A DNA stretch of 64,000 nucleotides from Shewanella marisflavi (GCF_023283925.1 NZ_JAKIKX010000002.1:1-64000); one strand, 5' to 3'; counted from the first letter of the stretch, positions 9,676-19,794 are shown. Notes: generated by a model from the sequence alone, not told the origin. A program made the numbers and translations.

Positions 9676-10344
9676 ATGACGCGATACAGCCAAACGCCGG
9701 TCACCACGGCAGATAAAACCTTCTACCAACTTAGGCAGGATATTGTCGAAGGGGTGATCGCATCCGGGTCAAAACTCAGTGAGACTGAATTGTCGACAAC
9801 TTATGGTGTGAGCCGAGCCGTGATCCGCGAAGCGATTAATCGTCTCGAGTCATGCCATATCGTCGAACGGCGCGCCAATGTCGGTGCCAGAGTCGTGGCA
9901 CTGAGCGAAGAGGGCTTAATGGCCCTGTATGAGATCCGCGAATCCCTCGAAGGCATGGCGGCACGTCTGGCGGCCAAAAACATGAGTGATGAAGAGATTG
10001 CTGAGCTGGAAGCCCTGCTCAGAAGTCATTTTGACGACGTCAAACAGGGGGAGTCCTATTATCAGGAAGCCGGTGATGTGGATTTTCATTATCGCATCAT
10101 ACTCGGCAGCAAGAATAAGCACCTTATCTCTATGCTGTTCGAGGGTATCTATCATCTGGTGCGTATGTACCGCGTACAGCTTGGCATGGCGGGGCCTAGG
10201 GTCACCACAGCCTATGATGAGCATAGGCATATCGTCCAGGCGATCGCCAATCGAGACGAAGAGCTAGCCGAGATCTTGATGCGCAGGCATATCACCTATT
10301 CACGAAATAATATTCGAAACAAACTTTCACCCATTCAGTCATAA
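9676..10344 (+). CDS. prpR: GntR-family regulator of propionate catabolism (FCD type)
   Basis: A 222-residue regulator. Residues about 15-75 form a winged helix-turn-helix with the GntR signature LSETELSTTYGVSRAVIREAINRLE. Residues about 90-215 form an all-helical FCD ligand-binding domain. It is not the sigma-54 activator that bears the name PrpR in E. coli. Its position at the head of prpB-prpC-acnD-prpF and the TTGTCGACAA sites around its promoter make it the likely local, self-controlled repressor, presumably sensing a pathway intermediate such as 2-methylcitrate. One operator copy lies in its own HTH coding region (9790-9799). It is followed by prpB after 12 bases. Confidence 0.88.
   Translation: MTRYSQTPVTTADKTFYQLRQDIVEGVIASGSKLSETELSTTYGVSRAVIREAINRLESCHIVERRANVGARVVALSEEGLMALYEIRESLEGMAARLAAKNMSDEEIAELEALLRSHFDDVKQGESYYQEAGDVDFHYRIILGSKNKHLISMLFEGIYHLVRMYRVQLGMAGPRVTTAYDEHRHIVQAIANRDEELAEILMRRHITYSRNNIRNKLSPIQS
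9790..9799. promoter_or_regulatory. Intragenic PrpR-type operator
   Basis: A fourth perfect TTGTCGACAA, inside prpR codons 39-42 (E-L-S-T-T). It is 153 bases (centre to centre) downstream of the promoter operator. It may be a second binding site, a roadblock, or simply what these codons spell. Confidence 0.4.
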
Positions 10345-10356
10345 GAGGAAGCGAGC

Positions 10357-11235
10357 ATGAGCGCAGGAAAGAAATTCCGTCAGGCATTGGCCGACAATAA
10401 GCCGTTGCAAATCGTCGGTACTATTAATGCCTACACGGCCATGATGGCCAAGCAGATCGGTCACAAGGCGATCTACCTCTCTGGCGGCGGCGTGGCAAAT
10501 GCCTCTTATGGTCTGCCGGATCTGGGCATGACCTCATTAAACGATGTGATCGTGGATGTGCAGCGCATCACCTCGGCGTGTGATCTCCCACTACTTGTCG
10601 ATATCGATACCGGTTGGGGTGGCGCATTTAATATTGCCAAGACCATCAAAGATATGGAAAAAGCCGGTGCCGCAGCCGTACATATGGAAGATCAGGTTGC
10701 TCAAAAGCGCTGTGGTCATCGCCCCAACAAAGAGATCGTCTCGGTAGATGAGATGGTGGATCGTATCAAGGCGGCAGTAGATGCACGAACGGATCCTGAT
10801 TTCTTCATCATGGCCCGTACCGATGCCTTCGCGCAGGAAGGATTGGAAGCGGCTATCGAACGTGCCAAGGCCTATGTGGCAGCCGGCGCCGACGGTATCT
10901 TCGCCGAGGCGGTAAAGACTGAAGAGCATTACCGCGCCTTTGCCGAGGCGTTAGATGTGCCAATCCTGGCCAACATCACCGAATTTGGTCAAACCGAGCT
11001 GTGGAATCGTGAGCAACTTGGTCAGTGGGGCGCAGCCATGGTGCTTTACCCACTAAGTGCCTTCAGAGCCATGAATAAGGCGGCTGAGAACGTTTATCAA
11101 ACTATCTTGCGCGATGGAGATCAGAAAGCGGTACTCGATACCATGCAGACCCGCATGGAGTTATACGACTATCTTGGTTATCACGAGTATGAGCAGAAGC
11201 TCGATAGCCTGTTTGCCGAAGGTAAGAATAAGTAA
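10357..11235 (+). CDS. prpB: 2-methylisocitrate lyase PrpB
   Basis: A 292-residue lyase that splits 2-methylisocitrate to pyruvate and succinate, the last step of the 2-methylcitrate cycle. The isocitrate lyase superfamily signature KRCGHRP places the catalytic cysteine at residue 119. Metal and substrate residues are seen in VDIDTGWGG (about 81-89) and in MEDQ (about 110-113). An AGAGGAAG Shine-Dalgarno precedes the ATG. It is the second gene of the operon, 12 bases after prpR and 104 bases before prpC. Confidence 0.97.
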   Translation: MSAGKKFRQALADNKPLQIVGTINAYTAMMAKQIGHKAIYLSGGGVANASYGLPDLGMTSLNDVIVDVQRITSACDLPLLVDIDTGWGGAFNIAKTIKDMEKAGAAAVHMEDQVAQKRCGHRPNKEIVSVDEMVDRIKAAVDARTDPDFFIMARTDAFAQEGLEAAIERAKAYVAAGADGIFAEAVKTEEHYRAFAEALDVPILANITEFGQTELWNREQLGQWGAAMVLYPLSAFRAMNKAAENVYQTILRDGDQKAVLDTMQTRMELYDYLGYHEYEQKLDSLFAEGKNK

Positions 11236-11339
11236 TACAGCCAGGTGCCTCGGTAAAGGGGCATCCTAGACAGCACATTCACCCTACAACCTAGATGATG
11301 CAGTACTAGGGATAGACAAAAATATAATAGGAAGACGTT

Positions 11340-12464
11340 ATGGTAGATAAGAAATTAGGCGGCGCCGGACTACGCGGACAGAGTGCGGGCGAAACAGCAT
11401 TATGTACAGTGGGTAAATCAGGCTCAGGCTTAACCTACTGTGGTTACGATGTATCTGATCTGGCTGATAACGCCACCTTTGAAGAGGTCGCATACCTGCT
11501 ATTTAATGGCGAACTGCCAACCGCGGCTCAGCTGGATGCCTACAAGAGCGAGCTGATGTCTATGCGTGACCTGCCTCAGTTACTTAAAGAGGTATTACAA
11601 CGTATCCCAGCCGATGCCCACCCTATGGATGTGATGCGTACCGGCTGCTCTTTCCTGGGTAACCTAGAGCCAGAAACTGATTTTAGTCAACAGCATAAGG
11701 CAGCTAATCGTCTGCTGGCGGCGTTTCCGGCAATCATGTGTTACTGGTATCGCTACAGTCATGACGGTGTTGAGATCGACTGCGTCACCGATGAAGATTC
11801 ATTAGGCGGTCATTTTCTGAAATTGCTTAATGGTAAGACGCCATCGGATCAACATCGCCGCGTCATGGATGTGTCCTTGATCCTTTATGCTGAGCATGAA
11901 TTTAACGCGTCAACCTTCACTGCACGCGTTTGTGCTTCAACCCTGTCAGATATGTTCTCTTGCATTACCGGCGCTATCGGTTCGCTTCGCGGCCCACTTC
12001 ACGGCGGCGCCAACGAGGCGGCGATGGAGATGATCCAAAAGTTCAGTTCGCCAGAAGATGCCAAGGTGCAGATGGCGGGTATGCTGGAGCGTAAAGAGAA
12101 GATCATGGGCTTTGGCCACGCCATCTATCGCGAATCCGATCCGCGTAACGTGATCATTAAGGCCTGGTCAGAAAAGCTGGCTAAAGAGTTTGGTGATACC
12201 TCGCTTTACGATATCTCTGTGGCCTGTGAAGAGTACATGTGGGACACCAAGAAGCTGTTTTGTAACGCCGACTTCTTCCATGCATCGGCTTATCACTTCA
12301 TGGGGATCCCAACTAAGTTGTTTACCCCTATCTTTGTCTGCTCACGCCTTACTGGCTGGGCGGCTCACGTGATGGAGCAGCGTGCGAACAACCGCATCAT
12401 CAGACCAAGCGCGGATTATATCGGTTCTGAGCCACGTAAAGTGGTTCCTATCAGCGAAAGATAA
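11340..12464 (+). CDS. prpC: 2-methylcitrate synthase PrpC
   Basis: A 374-residue citrate-synthase-fold enzyme that condenses propionyl-CoA with oxaloacetate to 2-methylcitrate. The catalytic histidines fall at about 221 (GPLHGGANEAA) and 260 (GFGHAIYRESDPR), and the aspartate is in the later NADFFHASAYH segment. The short form without the N-terminal extension of TCA citrate synthase, together with its prp context, separates it from gltA. AGGAAG lies 5-6 bases before the ATG. A terminator-like hairpin follows before acnD. Confidence 0.96.
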   Translation: MVDKKLGGAGLRGQSAGETALCTVGKSGSGLTYCGYDVSDLADNATFEEVAYLLFNGELPTAAQLDAYKSELMSMRDLPQLLKEVLQRIPADAHPMDVMRTGCSFLGNLEPETDFSQQHKAANRLLAAFPAIMCYWYRYSHDGVEIDCVTDEDSLGGHFLKLLNGKTPSDQHRRVMDVSLILYAEHEFNASTFTARVCASTLSDMFSCITGAIGSLRGPLHGGANEAAMEMIQKFSSPEDAKVQMAGMLERKEKIMGFGHAIYRESDPRNVIIKAWSEKLAKEFGDTSLYDISVACEEYMWDTKKLFCNADFFHASAYHFMGIPTKLFTPIFVCSRLTGWAAHVMEQRANNRIIRPSADYIGSEPRKVVPISER

Positions 12465-12474
12465 GCCTAGATAT

Positions 12475-12510
12475 CAGCCCCTCTGTCTTTAAGGCTCAGG
12501 GGCTGTTTTT
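12475..12510 (+). terminator. Terminator-like hairpin between prpC and acnD
   Basis: Perfect 8-base stem CAGCCCCT / AGGGGCTG (12475-12482 and 12498-12505), a 15-base loop, then TTTTT. It lies inside the operon, 10 bases after the prpC stop, so it probably lowers rather than stops transcription into acnD, or it protects the 3' end of the upstream mRNA. Confidence 0.6.
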
Positions 12511-12549
12511 GGTTTGGTTGCTTTAATTCATAACACCGTGGATAACCCT

Positions 12550-15138
12550 ATGAACTCTTTACACCGTAAACCGCTTCCCGGCAGCTCTCTTGATTATTTT
12601 GATACCCGCAGCGCCGTCGAAGCCTTGAGCACAGGTGCCTATGACAAACTGCCTTATACCGCTAAGGTGCTGGCAGAAAACCTAGTCAGGCGCTGCGAAC
12701 CCGAATTACTTAACGATGCTTTGGGTCAGCTGATTGAACGCAAGCGCGATCTCGACTTTCCCTGGTATCCGGCGCGTGTGGTATGCCATGACATTCTCGG
12801 TCAGACTGCCTTAGTGGATCTGGCTGGTCTGCGTGATGCCATCGCCGAGAAGGGGGGCGATCCTGCCAAGGTGAACCCTGTGGTGCCGACTCAGTTAATT
12901 GTGGATCACTCGTTGGCGGTGGAGCATGCGGGCTTTGAAAAAGATGCCTTCGAGAAAAACCGCGCCATTGAGGATCGCCGCAACGAAGATAGATTCCATT
13001 TTATCAACTGGACCAAGACCGCCTTTAAAAACGTCGATGTGATCCAGCCCGGTAATGGCATCATGCATCAGATCAATCTGGAGAAGATGTCGCCTGTGAT
13101 CCAGGCTCGTGACGGCGTGGCATTTCCAGATACTCTGGTGGGGACTGACAGCCATACGCCTCATGTGGATGCGCTGGGCGTTATCGCCATTGGTGTTGGC
13201 GGTCTGGAAGCCGAAAACGTCATGCTCGGGCGTCCTTCCTATATGCGTCTACCCGATATCGTTGGCGTGGAGCTGACCGGTAAGCGTCAAAGCGGCATTA
13301 CGGCGACAGATATCGTGCTGGCACTGACAGAGTTTTTACGCAAAGAGAAGGTGGTTTCGGCTTATCTCGAATTCTTTGGTGAAGGCGCCGCGGATCTGAC
13401 TCTTGGGGATCGCGCCACCATCTCCAACATGACGCCAGAATTTGGCGCTTCGGCCGGTATGTTCTATATCGATCAGCAAACCATAGACTATCTCACCATC
13501 ACAGGCCGTGACAGCGAGCAGGTCAAACTGGTGGAAAATTACGCCAAGACGACGGGTCTGTGGGCCGATAGCCTGAAAGATGCTGAGTATGAGCGTGTGC
13601 TGACCTTCGATCTCTCAAGCGTTGTGCGTAACATCGCCGGGCCGTCTAACCCGCACCGCCGGGTGGCCACCAGTGAACTGGCCAGTCAAGGCATTGCCGG
13701 TGTGGTCGAGCAAGATGAGAAGCTGATGCCAGATGGCGCGGTGATCATCGCCGCCATCACCAGCTGTACTAATACCAGTAACCCAAGAAACGTGATTGCA
13801 GCGGGCCTCTTAGCCAAGAAGGCCAATGAGCTTGGCTTAGTGCGTAAGCCTTGGGTGAAAACCTCTTTTGCGCCAGGCTCCAAGGTGGCAGAGCTTTATC
13901 TTAAAGATGCCGAACTCCTGCCTGAACTGGAACAGCTGGGCTTTGGTATCGTCGGTTTTGCCTGCACCACCTGTAACGGCATGAGCGGCGCTCTGGATCC
14001 TGTGATCCAACAAGAGGTGATCGACCGAGACCTATACGCTACGGCGGTACTGTCGGGCAACCGTAATTTCGATGGCCGTATTCATCCTTACGCTAAGCAG
14101 GCGTTTTTGGCCTCGCCACCACTAGTCGTGGCCTATGCTATCGCCGGTACCATCAGGTTTGATATCGAAAAAGATATCTTAGGCCATGATGACAAGGGTG
14201 AGCCTATCCGTCTTAAGGATATCTGGCCAAGTGACGAAGAGATCGATGCTATCGTGAAGGCGAGCGTGAAGCCTCAGCAGTTTAGGGATATCTATACCCC
14301 TATGTTCGACCTAGCGGTGGACTATGGCGAGCAGGTTAGCCCACTGTATGACTGGCGTCCACAGAGCACCTATATTCGTCGTCCCCCTTATTGGGAAGGT
14401 GCTTTAGCTGGTGAACGTACCCTTAAAGGCATGCGTCCGTTGGCGGTTCTTGGGGATAACATCACCACAGATCATCTGTCGCCTTCAAACGCTATTCTGG
14501 CCAGCAGCGCCGCTGGTGAATACCTGGCGAAGATGGGGCTGCCCGAGGTGGACTTTAACTCTTATGCGACTCACAGGGGCGATCATTTGACGGCCCAGCG
14601 TGCGACCTTTGCTAACCCTAAGTTGCTCAACGAGATGGCGCTGGTGGATGGTGAGGTCAAGCAAGGCTCACTGACCCGCCTCGAGCCAGAAGGTGAGGTG
14701 ATGCGTATGTGGGAAGCCATCGAGACCTATATGGATCGTAAGCAGCCACTGATCATCATTGCTGGAGCCGACTATGGTCAGGGTTCTTCTCGCGACTGGG
14801 CAGCCAAAGGCGTAAGACTGGCAGGTGTTGAGGCGATTGTTGCCGAAGGTTTCGAGCGCATTCATCGCACCAACCTAGTCGGCATGGGCGTGCTACCGCT
14901 GGAGTTTAAGGCCGGTGAAAACCGTCACACTTACGGTATCGACGGTAGCGAAACTTTCGATGTATTAGGCGAGCCGACGCCGAGGGCTGATCTCACCTTA
15001 GTGATCACCCGTCAAAACGGTGAGCGTATCGAAGTGCCTGTCACTTGTCGCCTAGACACTGCCGATGAGGTGTTGGTCTATCAGGCGGGCGGCGTGTTGC
15101 AGCGCTTCGCGCAGGACTTCCTCGAAGCGAACGCTTAG
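12550..15138 (+). CDS. acnD: 2-methylcitrate dehydratase, iron-sulfur type AcnD
   Basis: An aconitase-family protein of 862 residues that dehydrates 2-methylcitrate and replaces the cofactor-free PrpD of enteric bacteria. The three [4Fe-4S] cysteines are visible: Cys406 in TSCTNTSNPRN, and Cys472 and Cys475 in CTTCNGMSG. The swivelling C-terminal domain has DYGQGSSRDWAAKG. I start at ATG 12550 (MNSLHRKPLPGSSLDYFD), where the family begins; the frame is open for 12 more codons to a TTG without a ribosome site. The product of this type of dehydratase needs PrpF, encoded next, to complete the cycle. Confidence 0.95.
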   Translation: MNSLHRKPLPGSSLDYFDTRSAVEALSTGAYDKLPYTAKVLAENLVRRCEPELLNDALGQLIERKRDLDFPWYPARVVCHDILGQTALVDLAGLRDAIAEKGGDPAKVNPVVPTQLIVDHSLAVEHAGFEKDAFEKNRAIEDRRNEDRFHFINWTKTAFKNVDVIQPGNGIMHQINLEKMSPVIQARDGVAFPDTLVGTDSHTPHVDALGVIAIGVGGLEAENVMLGRPSYMRLPDIVGVELTGKRQSGITATDIVLALTEFLRKEKVVSAYLEFFGEGAADLTLGDRATISNMTPEFGASAGMFYIDQQTIDYLTITGRDSEQVKLVENYAKTTGLWADSLKDAEYERVLTFDLSSVVRNIAGPSNPHRRVATSELASQGIAGVVEQDEKLMPDGAVIIAAITSCTNTSNPRNVIAAGLLAKKANELGLVRKPWVKTSFAPGSKVAELYLKDAELLPELEQLGFGIVGFACTTCNGMSGALDPVIQQEVIDRDLYATAVLSGNRNFDGRIHPYAKQAFLASPPLVVAYAIAGTIRFDIEKDILGHDDKGEPIRLKDIWPSDEEIDAIVKASVKPQQFRDIYTPMFDLAVDYGEQVSPLYDWRPQSTYIRRPPYWEGALAGERTLKGMRPLAVLGDNITTDHLSPSNAILASSAAGEYLAKMGLPEVDFNSYATHRGDHLTAQRATFANPKLLNEMALVDGEVKQGSLTRLEPEGEVMRMWEAIETYMDRKQPLIIIAGADYGQGSSRDWAAKGVRLAGVEAIVAEGFERIHRTNLVGMGVLPLEFKAGENRHTYGIDGSETFDVLGEPTPRADLTLVITRQNGERIEVPVTCRLDTADEVLVYQAGGVLQRFAQDFLEANA

Positions 15139-15149
15139 GGCAGTTAATG

Positions 15150-15182
15150 GCGGGTAGGGCAAGTGCGTCTTACCCGCTTTTT
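15150..15182 (+). terminator. Terminator-like hairpin between acnD and prpF
   Basis: Stem GCGGGTA / TACCCGC (15150-15156 and 15171-15177) with a 14-base loop, followed by TTTTT. It lies 11 bases after the acnD stop and ends just before the prpF Shine-Dalgarno, so it could act as a leaky terminator. Confidence 0.5.
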
Positions 15183-15195
15183 AAAGGATAACCCA

Positions 15196-16365
15196 ATGAA
15201 ACAGATGAAAATTCCGGCTACCTATATGCGCGGCGGCACCAGCAAGGGTGTCTTTTTCGCGTTAAAGGATCTGCCTAAAAATGCCCAGGAACCCGGACCG
15301 GCCCGTGACGCCTTACTGCTTCGCGTGATCGGCAGTCCAGATCCTTATGGTAAGCACACGGACGGCATGGGAGGTGCGACATCGAGCACCAGTAAGACAG
15401 TGATCCTTGCTAAGAGTGAGCGTAGTGATCATGACGTCGATTACCTTTTTGGTCAGGTGGCGATAGATAAGCCTTTTGTCGACTGGAGCGGTAACTGCGG
15501 TAACCTGACCGCGGCGGTTGGCGCCTTCGCGATCACTCAGGGCTTAGTGGATAGTGCCAAGGTGCCTAATAACGGTATCGCAATAGTACGTATCTGGCAG
15601 GCAAATATTCACAAGACCATCATCGCCCATGTGCCTATGGTGGATGGCGAGGTGCAGGAGCTGGGCGATTTTGAGCTCGATGGCGTTACGTTTCCTGCGG
15701 CAGAAGTGTTAGTGGATTTTGTCGATCCCGCCGATGGCGAGGGCGATATGTTCCCTACAGGTAATCTGGTCGATACCTTAGTTGTGCCAGGAGAGCCAGT
15801 ATTTGATGCGACTTTTATCAATGCTGGGATCCCGACCATCTTTTTAAAGGCGGAGCAGCTAGGTTACGAAGGCACAGAACTTCAAGAGGCGATCAATGGT
15901 GATGCAGCCGCGCTTGAGCGTTTTGAAACCATTCGTGCCCACGGTGCCTTGCAGATGGGGCTGATCCAGTCGCTCGATGAGGCGGTAACACGCCAGCACA
16001 CGCCAAAAATAGCCTTCGTGGCACCAGCTAAGGGGTATATTTCCTCTAGCGGTAAGCAGATCGCGGCCGATGAGATAGACCTGCATGTGCGCGCCCTGTC
16101 CATGGGGAAACTGCATCATGCCATGATGGGAACCGCCGCGGTGGCCATTGGCACGGCAGCAGCTATCCCCGGCACTTTAGTGAATCTGGCAGCCGGTGGC
16201 GGCGAGCGCGAAAGCGTGCGTTTCGGCCATCCTTCTGGGACGCTTAAGGTGGGTGCAAAGGCCATAGAACAAGCTGGCCGTTGGCAGGTAGAAAAGGTGA
16301 GCATGAGTCGCAGCGCCCGAGTCTTGATGCAGGGGTGGGTCTGTGTGCCTGAATCCCTAGGCTAA
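15196..16365 (+). CDS. prpF: AcnD-accessory 2-methylaconitate isomerase PrpF
   Basis: A 389-residue PrpF-family protein with the opening signature IPATYMRGGTSKGVFF and a later DWSGNCGNLTAAVG motif near residues 100-112. PrpF has a diaminopimelate-epimerase-like fold and isomerises trans- to cis-2-methylaconitate, making the AcnD product usable in the cycle. AAAGGATA precedes ATG 15196, which is preferred over an in-frame upstream start at 15163 lying inside the hairpin. It is the last gene of the operon and is followed by a clear terminator. Confidence 0.95.
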   Translation: MKQMKIPATYMRGGTSKGVFFALKDLPKNAQEPGPARDALLLRVIGSPDPYGKHTDGMGGATSSTSKTVILAKSERSDHDVDYLFGQVAIDKPFVDWSGNCGNLTAAVGAFAITQGLVDSAKVPNNGIAIVRIWQANIHKTIIAHVPMVDGEVQELGDFELDGVTFPAAEVLVDFVDPADGEGDMFPTGNLVDTLVVPGEPVFDATFINAGIPTIFLKAEQLGYEGTELQEAINGDAAALERFETIRAHGALQMGLIQSLDEAVTRQHTPKIAFVAPAKGYISSSGKQIAADEIDLHVRALSMGKLHHAMMGTAAVAIGTAAAIPGTLVNLAAGGGERESVRFGHPSGTLKVGAKAIEQAGRWQVEKVSMSRSARVLMQGWVCVPESLG

Positions 16366-16381
16366 GCGCAACACAAGCTAT

Positions 16382-16407
16382 AAAAAGGATGCAAGGCATC
16401 CTTTTTT
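16382..16407 (+). terminator. Terminator of the prp operon
   Basis: Stem AAAAAGGATGC / GCATCCTTTTT with an AAG loop and a T run, 17 bases after the prpF stop. Its A/T-symmetric arms would work on either strand. Confidence 0.9.
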
Positions 16408-16632
16408 ACTTTTATTCGCTCATTCTTAAGTATGAGCGCTGATGACTATGGGAAGTAAAATAGCCGAATGTTCCCATTAGTGAGAAAGCGAGTAAAAATA
16501 GTTCACTTATAATTCATATGCTTAGTTGAATTTATTTTCCGCTTTCTTCTTTACCCCATTTGGGCTAAATTACAGAGTGTTCCTACGCGCCATTCATGTA
16601 GGTTAGGTATTCGCTGACAGGGTAGATTGAAG

Positions 16633-17277
16633 TTGATTTCTGTATATTTAGTTGATGACCACGAGTTAGTAAGAACAGGAATCCGCCGCATCTTAGAAGA
16701 TGAGCGCGGGATCAAGGTTGTCGGCGAAGCAGGGGATGGTGAGTCAGCGGTGCAGTGGTGTCGAAACAATGAGGCTGACGTGATCCTGATGGACATGAAT
16801 ATGCCGGGTATTGGGGGCCTCGAGGCGACGCGCAAAATCTTACGCTATCAGTCCCATGCTAAAATCATCGTCTTGACCATACATACCGAAGATCCTTTTC
16901 CTACCAAGGTAATGCAAGCGGGGGCGTCTGGTTATCTGACCAAGGGAGCCACACCGCCCGAGGTGATCCAGGCCATTCGTCAGGTGGCTCACGGGCAACG
17001 CTATCTATCTCCAGAGATCGCTCAGCAGATGGCGCTGAGTCAGTTTAATCAGTCGGAAGAAAATCCGTTTAAGTCGTTATCTGAACGCGAACTGCAGATC
17101 ATGATGATGATCACCAGCGGCGAGCGGGTGAGTGATATCTCTGAGCAACTCAACTTGAGTCCCAAGACAGTCAATAGCTATCGCTATCGTTTGTTTGCTA
17201 AGTTGGGGATCAGTGGCGATGTGGAACTAACCCGACTGGCGATTCGCTACAAGATGTTAGATACAGGCCAATTTTAG
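16633..17277 (+). CDS. uvrY: Response regulator UvrY/GacA
   Basis: A 214-residue NarL-type response regulator, partner of BarA, which drives CsrB/C-type small RNAs. The receiver domain (1-120) has DD at 8-9, the phosphoacceptor Asp54 (LMDMNMPG) and Lys near 104. A LuxR-type helix-turn-helix (about 145-205) has LSERELQIMMMI and LSPKTVNSYRYRLF. I start at TTG 16633: this puts the aspartate at 54 as in E. coli and leaves a 10-base gap from AGGG. A second in-frame TTG six bases upstream is too close to that site. It is followed by uvrC after 29 bases, as in E. coli. Confidence 0.95.
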   Translation: MISVYLVDDHELVRTGIRRILEDERGIKVVGEAGDGESAVQWCRNNEADVILMDMNMPGIGGLEATRKILRYQSHAKIIVLTIHTEDPFPTKVMQAGASGYLTKGATPPEVIQAIRQVAHGQRYLSPEIAQQMALSQFNQSEENPFKSLSERELQIMMMITSGERVSDISEQLNLSPKTVNSYRYRLFAKLGISGDVELTRLAIRYKMLDTGQF

Positions 17278-17306
17278 TGTGTTAACCCCTGTGTTATGGC
17301 CTTGAT

Positions 17307-19136
17307 GTGACAGATACTTTTAATGCGTCCCAATTTCTAAAAACCGTTTCCTCTTCAGCCGGCGTCTATCGCATGTATGACGCTCAAGGCGTCGTTATCT
17401 ATGTGGGTAAAGCAAAAGATCTTAAGAAGCGGCTGAGTTCCTATTTCAGGCGTAATTTGCCTAATGTGAAGACCCAGGCATTGGTGTCCCATATCGCCAA
17501 TATCGATGTGACCCTGACGCCCAGTGAAACCGATGCACTGATCCTGGAAAACGATTACATCAAGCAGTATATGCCCAGATACAATGTGCTGCTGCGTGAT
17601 GATAAGTCTTACCCCTATATCTTCTTAAGTGGTCACCGCCATCCTCGTCTGGCCTATCATCGTGGGCCTCAGCGGGAGAAGGGACTCTATTTCGGCCCCT
17701 ATCCGAATGGCGGTGCAGTAAGAGAGAGCCTGCATCTGATGCAGAAGCTATTTCCTATTCGTCAGTGTGACGATCTTTACTATAAAGCGCGTTCGCGTCC
17801 TTGCCTGCAATATCAGATAGCCCGCTGCAGCGCGCCCTGTGTGGGCAAGATTAGCGATGAAGATTATGCCGAGCAGGTTAAGTTGGCAATGCTATTTCTT
17901 CGCGGTAAGGATCAACAGGTAATAGCGACTTTAGTGGCCAAGATGGAGCAGGCGGCGCAAGCGCTGCACTATGAAGAGGCGGCCCGCTTTCGCGATCAGA
18001 TAAGTGCACTGCGCCGCGTGGCCGAGCAGCAGGAGGTGTCAAACGATTCGGGGGATATGGATGTCATTGGTGCCTATTACGCCTCGGGTATCGCCTGTTT
18101 TCATCTGCTGTTTATTCGAAACGGTAAGATCTTCGGTAGTCGCAGCTATTACCCGGCAGTACCTGATGAAACTGAAGTGAGTGAAGTGCTACGCGCCTTT
18201 ATGTTGCAGTTTTACCTTAATCTGGATAGCCAGAGAACCCTGCCAAAAGAGATAATCGTCAGTCACGAGTTTGAGGATATCCATGAACTTGAGCAGGCGA
18301 TCGAGCAGGCCTCAAACAGGCGACTGCTGATCAAGACTAAGGTGCGCAGCGAGCGTGCCAGCTTTTTGCGTATTGCCGATGCCAATGCCAAGAATGCAGT
18401 GGAAACCCGCCTGTCTCATCAAAATACCGTGGAAGAGCGTTTCTTGTTGCTAGAAGAGGCGCTTGAGCAGACTCAGGCTATTACTCGCATGGAGTGTTTC
18501 GATATCAGCCACACCATGGGCGAGAGTACCGTGGCCTCTTGTGTGGTATTTAATCGAGAAGGGCCAAGCAAAGGTGAGTATCGTCGCTATAATATTTCTG
18601 GGATCACCCCTGGGGATGATTACGCTGCAATGAAGCAAGCGATCAGTCGCCGTTTCGATAAGATTGAGGCCGATGGCAAGATCCCTGATATTTTGTTTAT
18701 CGACGGCGGTATGGGTCAGCTCAGGATCGCTCAGAAAGTCGTTAATGAAAAGTTTGCGCACTTGGACGTAGCTCCCACGCTGATAGGTGTCGCCAAGGGG
18801 GAGGGACGTAAACCAGGACTTGAGACGCTCATCTATGGCGAAAATGAGATAGCCTTCCACCTGCCAGCAGATTCAGGGGCGCTGCATCTTATCCAACATA
18901 TTCGCGACGAATCACATAGGTTTGCGATAACGGGTCATCGCAATAAACGCCAAAAGACGCGTAATACATCGACACTTGAAGCCATACCCGGTGTTGGACC
19001 AAAACGTCGCAAGGCCTTGTTGCAATACCTGGGGGGATTACAGCAAGTTAAAGGGGCCAGCGTAGCGCAATTGTCAAAAGTGCCGGGTATTAGCCTAGAA
19101 ATGGCACAAACAATACATGATGCGTTGCGAGGGTGA
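17307..19136 (+). CDS. uvrC: Excinuclease ABC subunit C
   Basis: A 609-residue nucleotide excision repair nuclease (E. coli 610) that makes both incisions around a lesion marked by UvrA and UvrB. It has an N-terminal GIY-YIG nuclease ([25 protein letters not shown], about 18-42), a UVR motif that meets UvrB (about 206-240), an RNase H-like endonuclease region (FDISHTMGE, and LFIDGG near 470) and a C-terminal helix-hairpin-helix pair ([13 protein letters not shown], about 557-569). It starts with GTG. It lies between uvrY and pgsA as in many gammaproteobacteria. Confidence 0.97.
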   Translation: MTDTFNASQFLKTVSSSAGVYRMYDAQGVVIYVGKAKDLKKRLSSYFRRNLPNVKTQALVSHIANIDVTLTPSETDALILENDYIKQYMPRYNVLLRDDKSYPYIFLSGHRHPRLAYHRGPQREKGLYFGPYPNGGAVRESLHLMQKLFPIRQCDDLYYKARSRPCLQYQIARCSAPCVGKISDEDYAEQVKLAMLFLRGKDQQVIATLVAKMEQAAQALHYEEAARFRDQISALRRVAEQQEVSNDSGDMDVIGAYYASGIACFHLLFIRNGKIFGSRSYYPAVPDETEVSEVLRAFMLQFYLNLDSQRTLPKEIIVSHEFEDIHELEQAIEQASNRRLLIKTKVRSERASFLRIADANAKNAVETRLSHQNTVEERFLLLEEALEQTQAITRMECFDISHTMGESTVASCVVFNREGPSKGEYRRYNISGITPGDDYAAMKQAISRRFDKIEADGKIPDILFIDGGMGQLRIAQKVVNEKFAHLDVAPTLIGVAKGEGRKPGLETLIYGENEIAFHLPADSGALHLIQHIRDESHRFAITGHRNKRQKTRNTSTLEAIPGVGPKRRKALLQYLGGLQQVKGASVAQLSKVPGISLEMAQTIHDALRG

Positions 19137-19183
19137 GAAAATTAAGGCAAGATTGGCGCTGCTTTTAGATAATTGGTTTTCAC

Positions 19184-19741
19184 ATGCCGTTTAATGTACC
19201 GATAGCTCTCACGTTTTTTAGATTAATATTACTACCTGTTTTCGTAGTGCTTTTTTATGTGCCTTATTCTTGGTCACCCCTTGCGGCCGCTTTGGTGTTT
19301 TGGTTGGCTGCTGTGACTGACGCATTAGATGGCTATGCGGCTCGAAAATTAAAGCAATCGACCCGTTTTGGGGCCTTCCTCGATCCAGTAGCCGATAAGA
19401 TCATGGTGACCACGGCGCTGGTGCTGCTCGTGGCTGAATATCAGAGTATCTGGTTAACCTTGCCTGCGCTGTTCATGATTGGTCGTGAGATAGTGATTTC
19501 TGCGCTAAGGGAATGGATGGCTGAAATAGGAAAAAGGGGCGCCGTTGCCGTTTCCTGGATCGGTAAATATAAGACGGCAGCTCAGATGATAGCTATCATA
19601 GGGCTTATTTGGCAGCCCAATCCCTTTTTGACCTATTTGGCATTTGCACTGTTTTATGTCGCGGCCGTGTTAACCTTCTGGTCGATGGTGAGTTATATCA
19701 TGGCGGCTTGGTCTGATCTTACCGACGAATCGCACAATTAA
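19184..19741 (+). CDS. pgsA: Phosphatidylglycerophosphate synthase PgsA
   Basis: A 185-residue integral membrane enzyme that makes phosphatidylglycerophosphate from CDP-diacylglycerol and glycerol-3-phosphate, the first step to phosphatidylglycerol and cardiolipin. The CDP-alcohol phosphotransferase signature is intact near residues 46-72 ([22 protein letters not shown]). About five hydrophobic segments are seen. It is followed by the glycine, cysteine and leucine tRNAs as in E. coli. Confidence 0.96.
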   Translation: MPFNVPIALTFFRLILLPVFVVLFYVPYSWSPLAAALVFWLAAVTDALDGYAARKLKQSTRFGAFLDPVADKIMVTTALVLLVAEYQSIWLTLPALFMIGREIVISALREWMAEIGKRGAVAVSWIGKYKTAAQMIAIIGLIWQPNPFLTYLAFALFYVAAVLTFWSMVSYIMAAWSDLTDESHN

Positions 19742-19794
19742 AATGCAATGCGATCACTAAGTGTGCAAACGACAAATTAAGGTGAAATAGAGCG

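Noticed and set aside
18450..18860. 136-codon antisense frame in uvrC
   Set aside because: Fully opposite a conserved part of uvrC; no start signal or family match.
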